Source: Alistipes putredinis DSM 17216
Lineage (GTDB): Bacteria > Bacteroidota > Bacteroidia > Bacteroidales > Rikenellaceae
Direction: 5' to 3'
Assembly (NCBI RefSeq): GCF_000154465.1
Contig: NZ_DS499579.1
Location: 186,001 to 250,000, forward strand
Length of the DNA stretch: 64,000 nt
The notes below the pieces were generated by a model. It saw only the letters and a program-made list of their open reading frames with translations, did not search any database and was not told the origin of the DNA. Numbering within the stretch: position 1 is the stretch's first letter; every line of letters starts with the position of its first letter. Below, in pieces: positions 24,369 through 31,007 of the stretch. Both the position numbers and the translations under genes were made by a program.

Positions 24369-24995
24369 TTATAATCCCATTTCCTCGTCGATCAGAATCA
24401 CGGTAATCCGCTTGCGGGGAAAGCAGCGCTCCATCCGCAGATGCGTGTTGCAGATGCGCCCTTCCGAGTCGCAGTCGGCGCAAACGCCCGTCACTGCACA
24501 AGGGGTTTTCTGTCCCAGCCGGGCGACGTTCCGGGGTGCCGCGATGTCGCGGATGCGTGCCTCGGCCGCAGCGCGTGTCGCCACGATCTTGTTGCGCCCT
24601 GCGACCAGCAGCACCTTGCGGGGGCCGAAGGCGATCGCCGCTACCCGGTTGCCGATCCCGTCGAGCCAATAGAGCGCTCCCTCTTCCGTGATGGCATTGA
24701 TTCCCGAAATGTACAGATCGGCCAGCAAACCCTGTCGCCGGATCTCGATCCGCTCTTCGGGCGGTAAGGTGTAATCCACTCCGTCGAACAGGCGGTAACG
24801 CCCCTTCCGGCGAAGTTCATCGACGATGCCCGTCGCCTCCATCGTCATGGAGCCTCCGAAAGAGATCGTTTCCGGGGCGGCGGCCCGAATCTCCTCCCGC
24901 AGGATCTGCCGGGCCTCTTCGGTCGTTGCGGCGATCCGGACTTCGAATCCTCTGCGGAGGAGGTTCTTGCGGCACTGTTCGAATGTTTCGTTCAT
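24369..24995 (-). CDS. LUD-domain protein, paralogue 1
   Basis: 208-residue protein of the LUD (lactate utilisation, LutC/YkgG-like) domain group: GFEVRIAATTEEARQIL, ETISFGGSMTMEATGI, DLYISGINAITEEGALYWLD, and FGPRKVLLVAGRNKIV. LutC-type proteins act with LutA/LutB, but neither is adjacent. The C-terminus has a conserved cysteine-rich segment (PCAVTGVCADCDSEGRICNT, then RCFPRK) that could bind metal. It is about two-thirds or more identical by eye to the next gene upstream and is transcribed after it, 49 bp away. Confidence 0.8.
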   Translation of the reverse strand: MNETFEQCRKNLLRRGFEVRIAATTEEARQILREEIRAAAPETISFGGSMTMEATGIVDELRRKGRYRLFDGVDYTLPPEERIEIRRQGLLADLYISGINAITEEGALYWLDGIGNRVAAIAFGPRKVLLVAGRNKIVATRAAAEARIRDIAAPRNVARLGQKTPCAVTGVCADCDSEGRICNTHLRMERCFPRKRITVILIDEEMGL

Positions 24996-25044
24996 ATCGT
25001 CAGTAGAAAATCGTAATCTTCGGTTTCGTTCTCTTCAGGGGCCT

Positions 25045-25674
25045 TTACAAGCCGAGGTCTTCGTCGATCAACACTACGGTAATCCGCTTGCGGGGAAAAC
25101 AGCGTTCCATCCGCAGGTGCGTGTTGCAGATACGGTCTTCCGAGTAGCAGTCGGCGCAGACACCCGTTACGGCGCAGGGCGTGCGGAATCCCGGATGCCG
25201 GGCTATGTTCTGCGGGGCCGCGATGGTGCGGATCCGTTCTTCGGCCGCTTCGCGGGTCGGTGTAATCTTGTTGCGTCCCACGACCAGCAGTACTTTGCGC
25301 GGCCCGAAGGCGATCGGGGCGATGCGGTTGCCGATCATGTCGAGCCACAGCAGGGCACCGTCTTCCGTGACGGCGTTTATACCGGTAATGAAGAGATCGG
25401 CCAGCAAGCCCTGGCGCCGGATTTCCAGCTTCTGCGGCCGAGGCATCGCAGGGTCGAAACCGTCGAACAGGCGGTAGTGGCCGTCCCGATGCAGGTCATC
25501 GACGATACCCGTGGCTTTCATCGTCATCGAATCCCCGAAACAGATCGTTTCCGGGGCGGCGGCCCGAATTTCTTCCCACAGAATTTGCCGGGCCTCTTCG
25601 GTCGTTGCGGCGATCCGGGCTTCGAATCCGCGCCGGACGAGATTCCGGCGGCAGCGTTCCAATGTTTCGTTCAT
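25045..25674 (-). CDS. LUD-domain protein, paralogue 2
   Basis: 209-residue paralogue of the neighbouring LUD protein; start ATG 25674 (MNETLERCRRN) because it aligns with the paralogue start and leaves a 7-bp gap to rseP. It keeps the same blocks (EARIAATTEEARQILWEE, ITGINAVTEDGALLWLD, FGPRKVLLVVGRNKIT) and the same Cys-rich C-terminus (PCAVTGVCADCYSEDRICNT). The two genes are a tandem duplication, diverged mainly around residues 70-95. The substrate is not known. Confidence 0.8.
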   Translation of the reverse strand: MNETLERCRRNLVRRGFEARIAATTEEARQILWEEIRAAAPETICFGDSMTMKATGIVDDLHRDGHYRLFDGFDPAMPRPQKLEIRRQGLLADLFITGINAVTEDGALLWLDMIGNRIAPIAFGPRKVLLVVGRNKITPTREAAEERIRTIAAPQNIARHPGFRTPCAVTGVCADCYSEDRICNTHLRMERCFPRKRITVVLIDEDLGL

Positions 25675-25681
25675 GGCGGCG

Positions 25682-27004
25682 TTATTTGATGAAGAATCGG
25701 TAAATGTCGTTTCCGTTGGCATAGACCAGCAGCGCCAGAATAATCATCAGGCCGACGTATTGGGCCACCTCGAGGAACTTTTCGCTCGGCTTGCGGCGCG
25801 TGATGATCTCCCACAGGGTGAACAGGGCGTGTCCGCCGTCCAGTCCCGGGATCGGGAGCAGGTTCATCACCGCGAGGATGATGGACAGGAAGGCGGTCTT
25901 GAGCCAGAAGTCATGCCAGTCCCAGCTACCGGGGAAGATGCTGCCGATAGCCACGAATCCGCCCAGTTCCTCGTACATTTTGGTTTTGGGCTGCACGATC
26001 AGCTTCAGTTGGTCCCAGTAGCTCGAAATCGTCTTTCCGGCCTTGTGGATGCCTGCCGGGATGGACTCCCAGAATGTGTAATATTGTGTTCGAAGCGAAT
26101 AGGGATTCGTGACCGTCACGCCGATCCGTCCTTCGGCATCGACGGGCAGTGCGAGCGAATCGATGAGCGCACCGTCGCGGCGGACGGTCAGCAGAACCTT
26201 GTCGTTCTTGTGCTTTTGCAGGTAGTCGCGGTATCGGGGGTAGTCCGCATCGCGCAGATCGTCGATCGCTACCACTTCGTCGCCGGACTGGAGGCCCGCT
26301 TCGACTGCCGAGGTGTAGGATACGCTGTCCACGATGAAGGGGAGCCGCAGGGTGAAGAGGTCTTCGTAAGCCTTTTCCTGCCGCATACGGAGCAGGGATT
26401 CGAAGGGAATGTCGAGCGTTACCGGCTCTCCGCCCCGTTCGACTACCACGCGGCGGCCGCCGTCGGTAATCAGCAGGTCGTTTTGTACCCGCATGACGTT
26501 GTCGATCTCCTCGCCGTCGATCGACACGAAACGGTCGCCGTCCCGGAAGCCCATTTCGTGAGCCGTCGGGTTGAAATTATAGCCCCATTTCGCGTCCTGG
26601 TTCGAAAAGTAGGAGTCGCCCCAGGTGTAGCAAACGGCGCAGTAGATGACGATGGCCAGCAGGACGTTCATCATGACGCCGGCCACCATTACCAGGAGCC
26701 GCTGCCAGGCGGGTTTGGCCCGGAATTCGTCGGGTTTGACCGGCTGTTTCATCTGTTCCTTGTCCATCGATTCGTCGATCATGCCGGCGATCTTGACGTA
26801 GCCGCCCAGCGGCAGCCAGCCCAGACCGTACTCCGTGTCGCCCCGCTTGAACTTGAAGAGCGAAAACCACGGGTCGAAGAAGATGTAGAATTTTTCGACG
26901 CGGATCTTGAAAGCCCGGGCCATCAGGAAGTGCCCGAGTTCGTGAATGCCCACGAGGATCGTGAAGCAGAGAAAAAGTTGAGCGATTTTGATAAGAATAT
27001 CCAT
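25682..27004 (-). CDS. rseP: Site-2 zinc metalloprotease RseP
   Basis: Intramembrane metalloprotease (M50) that cleaves anti-sigma factors and signal peptides. 440 residues. First span with the zinc site HELGHFL (about 21-27), then GWLPLGGYVKIAGM, the membrane helices of the core (LVMVAGVMMNVLLAIVIY), a periplasmic PDZ region (about 150-300, EMGFRDGDRFVSIDGEEI; VEAGLQSGDEVVAIDDL), and the third metal ligand motif MNLLPIPGLDGGHALF near 370. It lies between dxr and the LUD genes in one orientation. Confidence 0.95.
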   Translation of the reverse strand: MDILIKIAQLFLCFTILVGIHELGHFLMARAFKIRVEKFYIFFDPWFSLFKFKRGDTEYGLGWLPLGGYVKIAGMIDESMDKEQMKQPVKPDEFRAKPAWQRLLVMVAGVMMNVLLAIVIYCAVCYTWGDSYFSNQDAKWGYNFNPTAHEMGFRDGDRFVSIDGEEIDNVMRVQNDLLITDGGRRVVVERGGEPVTLDIPFESLLRMRQEKAYEDLFTLRLPFIVDSVSYTSAVEAGLQSGDEVVAIDDLRDADYPRYRDYLQKHKNDKVLLTVRRDGALIDSLALPVDAEGRIGVTVTNPYSLRTQYYTFWESIPAGIHKAGKTISSYWDQLKLIVQPKTKMYEELGGFVAIGSIFPGSWDWHDFWLKTAFLSIILAVMNLLPIPGLDGGHALFTLWEIITRRKPSEKFLEVAQYVGLMIILALLVYANGNDIYRFFIK

Positions 27005-27113
27005 TGCTTAAGCGTTCGTTTTTCAGTTTGTTTTCTATGTCAGGTACGGCGGTAACCCCGTTCTGTCTTTACCTGTCGAAAACATTTATTGTAAGAATGT
27101 TCTTTGCCGATAA

Positions 27114-28265
27114 TCAGAGCCGCAGGTATTCGGCGGCCAGACACCGGGCTTCGGCGTTCGTTTCGCCCAGGTCCCCGAGGGACGGCACGGCTGCGAACGA
27201 GGATTTGCCCAGTGCGTATTCGATGCTGCGCACGATCTCCAGATAACCGCACCGGCGGGCGAGGAAGGCTGCCACGGCCACTTCGTTGGCGCCGTTCATC
27301 GTACAGCCGGCCGTGCCGCCGCGCCGCAGACAGTCGTAGGCGAGGTCGAGGGCCGGGTATTTGATCCGATCGACCTCGGCGAAGGTGAGGGTGGGGTGCT
27401 CTGCGAAGCTGAAAGGCGCCACCGGACGGTCGAGGCGCTGCGGAAAACTGAGCGCATAGGCGATCGGTGTCCGCATGTCGGGCGATCCCAGCTGGGCCTT
27501 GATCGCTCCGTCGCCGAATTCGACCATCGAATGAACGATCGACTGGGGGTGTATCAGCACCGATATCCGTTCGGCCGGTACGCCGAACAGCCAGTGCGCC
27601 TCGATCACCTCGAATCCTTTATTGACCAGCGTGGCGCTGTCGATCGTGATCTTGTCGCCCATCCGCCATTGGGGATGCTTCAGTGCCTGTTCCACCGTTA
27701 CGTGAGCCAGCTCCTCGCGGCTGCGGTCGCGGAAAGCTCCGCCGCTGCAAGTGACGATCAGCCGTCGCACGGGCGACTTTTCTCCCGCCAGGCACTGGAA
27801 GATCGCCGAGTGTTCCGAGTCGATCGGGACGATCGGGGCTTTGTGCCGGGCCGCCAGCGGCATCACGTAACAGCCGCCCGCCACCAGCGTTTCTTTGTTG
27901 GCCAGCGCCACCTTTTTGCCCGCTTCGACCGCCGCTATCGTCGGCATTAGGCCGACGTAGCCCACCAGGGCGTTCACGACTACATCGACCTGCCCGCTCT
28001 GTACGACTTGCCGCAGGGCTTCCTCGCCGGCATATACCTTGATCGACGTGCCGTCGAGTGCCTGCCGCAGGGCGTCGTATTGCCGTTCGTCGGCGATCAC
28101 CACGCTGTCGGCGTCGAACTCCACGGCCTGCCGGGCGAGCCGCTCCCAGTTGCGATGGGCCGTAAGGGTCGTGATCTCGAACAGTCCGGGATTTTCCCGA
28201 ACGATGTCGAGGGTCTGTATTCCGATGGATCCGGTCGATCCGAGCAAGGCGATTCTTTGTTTCAT
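27114..28265 (-). CDS. dxr: 1-deoxy-D-xylulose 5-phosphate reductoisomerase
   Basis: Second step of the non-mevalonate isoprenoid pathway, DXP to MEP with NADPH; fosmidomycin target. 383 residues from ATG 28265 (MKQRIALLGSTGSIG), the nucleotide-binding start of the family; the longer frame upstream is spurious. Active-site segments seen: NALVGYVGLMPT, ALANKETLVAGG, DSEHSAIFQCL (metal and substrate), LIVTCSGGAFR, ATLVNKGFEVIEAHWLF and HPQSIVHSMVEF. It is 8 bp from the upstream M23 gene and 109 bp from rseP; dxr next to rseP is a common pairing. Confidence 0.97.
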   Translation of the reverse strand: MKQRIALLGSTGSIGIQTLDIVRENPGLFEITTLTAHRNWERLARQAVEFDADSVVIADERQYDALRQALDGTSIKVYAGEEALRQVVQSGQVDVVVNALVGYVGLMPTIAAVEAGKKVALANKETLVAGGCYVMPLAARHKAPIVPIDSEHSAIFQCLAGEKSPVRRLIVTCSGGAFRDRSREELAHVTVEQALKHPQWRMGDKITIDSATLVNKGFEVIEAHWLFGVPAERISVLIHPQSIVHSMVEFGDGAIKAQLGSPDMRTPIAYALSFPQRLDRPVAPFSFAEHPTLTFAEVDRIKYPALDLAYDCLRRGGTAGCTMNGANEVAVAAFLARRCGYLEIVRSIEYALGKSSFAAVPSLGDLGETNAEARCLAAEYLRL

Positions 28266-28273
28266 AACGAAGG

Positions 28274-29143
28274 TCAGAAGACGATATAACTCTCCGGATC
28301 GACGGGCTTGCCGTTGCTCCAAAGTTCGAATTCGAAAATTTTGGCGTCGCCGCCGTCGGCCAGCACTTCCGTATTGGATCCGATGACACCGCCCCGTTTT
28401 ATTCGCTGTCCTTTGGCTACTAACGATTTGGACAGGTTTTTATAAATCGATATCAGGTTGTTGGAGTGCTGTATTTCGATCAGGTAACCCGTTTCGGGGG
28501 TCCAGAGATTCATCACCACCACGCCGTCGTCCGCCGCGACGATCTGGGTGTCGGGCGATGCGGCGATGCGGATGCCGAAATTCTCGCGTTTGATGTCGAA
28601 CCGCTCGATGACGATGCCTTCGATCGGGGCGACCATTTCGATGGGCTTGCGTGCGGCACCGCCGCCTGTGCTCTGCCCGAGGCTGTAAGGACCTTCTCCC
28701 TCCAGTTCGGCCCGCAGCAGCGAATCTTCGCGGCTGGGCACCACGAGTGTCTTGTTCGTGCGGATGCTGTCTTCCTTGCCTACGGTTCGCACCACCGGAG
28801 TCTTGCCCTCCATGATGAGGGCGATGTTGTTGTTATAGGTAATCATGTCGTTCATCATCCGCTCCATGGAATCCAGACGGATGACGCTTTGCATCAGATT
28901 TTCGCGCGAGCGGGCCGCTTCGACGCGGTAGCCGGGCAGGAGTTCCAGCACCGGCGTATAGGCCACGATCGACAGAATGAGGATGAAAAGCAGCAGCGCG
29001 AAAGCCAGAAACGCGGCGAGCAGACCTGCCGGGGAGATGTGGGTGTACCACTCCTCGACGTTGTCGGTCGCATTGAGCATGCTCAGGCGGCGTTTGCGGG
29101 AGAAGCGTTTCCACCACGAGGATATGGAATGAAATGCGTTCAT
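28274..29143 (-). CDS. M23-like peptidase with lost zinc ligands
   Basis: 289-residue membrane protein: cytoplasmic N-terminus, one membrane span (about 39-63, LLAAFLAFALLLFILILSIV), a coiled-coil segment (about 70-100) and a C-terminal LytM/M23 fold (about 165-285; IVAADDGVVVMNLWTPETGY, KGQRIKRGGVIGSNTE). The zinc ligands look changed: the H...D block is FDIKRENFGIRIAASPDT, with no His and Asp in the usual spacing, and the HxH block reads IYKNLS where active members have YaHL. It is probably inactive, acting as a regulator or scaffold like EnvC or NlpD. It is first in the operon with dxr and rseP. Confidence 0.75.
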   Translation of the reverse strand: MNAFHSISSWWKRFSRKRRLSMLNATDNVEEWYTHISPAGLLAAFLAFALLLFILILSIVAYTPVLELLPGYRVEAARSRENLMQSVIRLDSMERMMNDMITYNNNIALIMEGKTPVVRTVGKEDSIRTNKTLVVPSREDSLLRAELEGEGPYSLGQSTGGGAARKPIEMVAPIEGIVIERFDIKRENFGIRIAASPDTQIVAADDGVVVMNLWTPETGYLIEIQHSNNLISIYKNLSKSLVAKGQRIKRGGVIGSNTEVLADGGDAKIFEFELWSNGKPVDPESYIVF

Positions 29144-29298
29144 GGTTCTGTTTTTGATCGTTGTTTGCGATTGGACCGAAATCCGCAGGGGTTTCTGCCG
29201 GTCGAAAAGCCGGGGCTGTCCGTTTCGTCTTTCCGGTCCGGCATATCGAACGGGGCCGATGGTATTCCTGCCTTTTCGCGCCGGAAAGTTGAATTGTA

Positions 29299-29306
29299 CA
29301 AAGGTA
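29299..29306 (-). promoter_or_regulatory. -7 element of the M23-like/dxr/rseP operon
   Basis: On the minus strand the bases read TACCTTTG, but I see no good -33 TTTG at the right distance. It is about 156 bp before the ATG at 29143 and lies back to back with the promoter at 29317-29347. Confidence 0.4.
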
Positions 29307-29316
29307 ACAATAAATC

Positions 29317-29347
29317 TTTGAATTTAATGCCGGTTTCCTTACCTTTG
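29317..29347 (+). promoter_or_regulatory. Consensus promoter of the sugar nucleotidyltransferase gene
   Basis: TTTG (29317-29320), exactly 19 nt, TACCTTTG (29340-29347). ATG at 29384, about 30 nt after the predicted start. Confidence 0.75.
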
Positions 29348-29383
29348 TACGTTTCTTTGAAACGAGTAAAAACTGAATATAGT

Positions 29384-30292
29384 ATGATAAAACCGACATT
29401 ATTGGTGTTGGCTGCCGGCATGGGATCCCGTTACGGATCGCTCAAGCAGATGGACGGGGTAGGTCCCGGCAACGAAGCCATCATCGACTATTCCGTATAT
29501 GACGCCATTCGTGCTGGCTTCGGCAAGGTGGTATTCGTGATCCGCCACAGTTTTGCTTCCGACTTCCAGGAGGTTTTCACCGAAGAGCGTTTCGGTGGCA
29601 GGATCCGCGTGGAGTATGTCTATCAGGAGCTGGATTGTCTGCCCGAGGGGTTCACCGTACCCGAAGGGCGTGTGAAACCCTGGGGAACGAACCATGCGAT
29701 TCTGGTGGCGAGGGATGCCGTTCACGAGCCTTTCGCCGTAATCAATGCCGATGATTTTTATGGAGCGGAAGCGTTCCGTACCATCGCCGAATACCTTCGC
29801 GGATTGAATGGAGCGTCGGGACGCTATTGCATGGTGGCGTACGAGTTGAGCCGGACGCTTTCCGAAAACGGGACGGTGTCGCGCGGCGTCTGTTCGGTAA
29901 ACGCTGCCGGCGACCTTACGGGAATGGTCGAGCATACGCAGATCGAACGCACGGCGGCCGGGATCGTCGATCACGGTGCGAACGGGGATGAACCGTTGGC
30001 CGAAGATACGCCCGTGTCGATGAACCTTTTCGGCTTTACTCCCGATTACTTCGCCCACTCCGAGGCTTTTTTTCGGTCGTTTCTGCAGGAGAGTGCCGGG
30101 AATTTGAAAGCCGAGTGCTATATCCCGTCGATGGTCAATAAGTTGATCGCCGACGGCACGGCTTCCGTTCGGGTCCTCCGTTCTCCGGCGCAGTGGTTCG
30201 GCGTGACCTATAAGGAGGATAAACCGTTGCTGGTCGCCAATTTGAAGAAGATGATCCGGGCGGGGATTTATCCCGAATACTTGTGGCGATAG
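29384..30292 (+). CDS. Sugar nucleotidyltransferase-like protein
   Basis: 302-residue member of the NTP-transferase (GT-A-like) superfamily that couples a sugar phosphate to a nucleotide. The start is ATG 29384 (MIKPTLLVLAAGMGSRYG), right after the consensus promoter; the frame can be read further upstream but only as antisense to the M23-like gene. The N-terminal LAAGMGSRYG is the nucleotide loop; FAVINADDFYGAEAF carries the metal-binding Asp; WGTNHAILVARDAV is typical. The C-terminal region is mixed alpha/beta. The sugar is not determined. Confidence 0.8.
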   Translation: MIKPTLLVLAAGMGSRYGSLKQMDGVGPGNEAIIDYSVYDAIRAGFGKVVFVIRHSFASDFQEVFTEERFGGRIRVEYVYQELDCLPEGFTVPEGRVKPWGTNHAILVARDAVHEPFAVINADDFYGAEAFRTIAEYLRGLNGASGRYCMVAYELSRTLSENGTVSRGVCSVNAAGDLTGMVEHTQIERTAAGIVDHGANGDEPLAEDTPVSMNLFGFTPDYFAHSEAFFRSFLQESAGNLKAECYIPSMVNKLIADGTASVRVLRSPAQWFGVTYKEDKPLLVANLKKMIRAGIYPEYLWR

Positions 30293-30612
30293 ACAAATCG
30301 TCGTCGGTCCGGTAATGGAAAATCGCCGATCCAAACGGATCGGCGATTTTGATTGGTTTTCCTGCACTCGACGAAGTCGGTTTGCGAGTAGAAGGCTTTT
30401 ACAAGTTTGGGTGTCGTCCCATGTCCTGATCGAAAGACCAGGCTATTCCGTTCGTCTTTCGCTTTCTATGCCCGATGCCCCTGAAAGGCCGCTCGTTGTT
30501 GTTACCAGCCACCTGTCAGCCTCTCTAAAACGAGGTTTAGGCTCTCGACCACCTGTCCGCCGGCTCCGATTCGGAGGTATTCGTGATTCCGGGACAGGTG
30601 AAATACCCGGGC
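30293..30612. other. Intergenic region with terminator and repeated ACAGGTG
   Basis: About 320 bp between convergent genes. After the terminator (30319-30350) there are no recognisable genes. The part at 30509-30600 holds CCACCTGTC twice (around 30509 and 30549) and the complementary GGGACAGGTG (30591-30600), which could form a hairpin on the minus-strand transcript past the HAD gene. Confidence 0.45.
30319..30350 (+). terminator. Intrinsic terminator of the nucleotidyltransferase gene
   Basis: AAAATCGCCGATCC (30319-30332) and GGATCGGCGATTTT (30337-30350) are exact complements with a 4-nt loop, ending in TTTT. Confidence 0.8.
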
Positions 30613-31002
30613 TTAATCCAGGTAACCGGCTTCTACCAGTTGTTGGCGGATTTTCACCCAGTCGGCTACCGGACGGGCTACGCCGTCCATAAAGCGGATC
30701 GGACATCCCAGTGCACTGTCGTCGATATAAAGGTCGGCGTGGACTTTCGGCGACGAAGTCCAGGACTTCTGTCCGGGATTCTCATTGATGGCGTACAGCG
30801 GAATTTTCTGTTCCTTGAACCATTGGACGGCTTTTTCGAGTAGTTGTCCGCTGCGCATGGTGTACAGGATGAGTTTGCAGTCGTTCGCCACGAGCTCCTT
30901 GAGTACGGGAACCGCACCTGCGTCCATCCCCATATGCGGATAGGCGTGTGTCACGACGGTTCCGTCGAAATCGATCGCTATGATTGCTCCTTTAACGGCC
31001 AT
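30613..31002 (-). CDS. HAD-superfamily phosphatase (BT_0820-like)
   Basis: 129-residue compact HAD hydrolase without a cap domain. The catalytic loop is IAIDFDGTVVTH, with nucleophile Asp 11 and acid/base Asp 13; LILYTMRSGQ supplies the motif II Thr-like residue, and VHADLYIDDSALGCP the motif III/IV acidic pair. It resembles the small Bacteroides HAD phosphatase BT_0820 in size and layout. The substrate is unknown. It starts 5 bp after the Wzc-like kinase gene, so it may act on a capsule sugar phosphate or on the kinase, though this is only an inference. Confidence 0.8.
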   Translation of the reverse strand: MAVKGAIIAIDFDGTVVTHAYPHMGMDAGAVPVLKELVANDCKLILYTMRSGQLLEKAVQWFKEQKIPLYAINENPGQKSWTSSPKVHADLYIDDSALGCPIRFMDGVARPVADWVKIRQQLVEAGYLD

Positions 31003-31007
31003 ATCGG

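Noticed and set aside
22910..24406. 498-codon plus-strand open frame opposite radA
   Set aside because: Antisense shadow; radA has both zinc finger and KNRFG on the minus strand.
28466..29383. Long N-terminal extension of the nucleotidyltransferase frame
   Set aside because: It is antisense to the M23-like gene and precedes the consensus promoter at 29317-29347. The gene starts at 29384.
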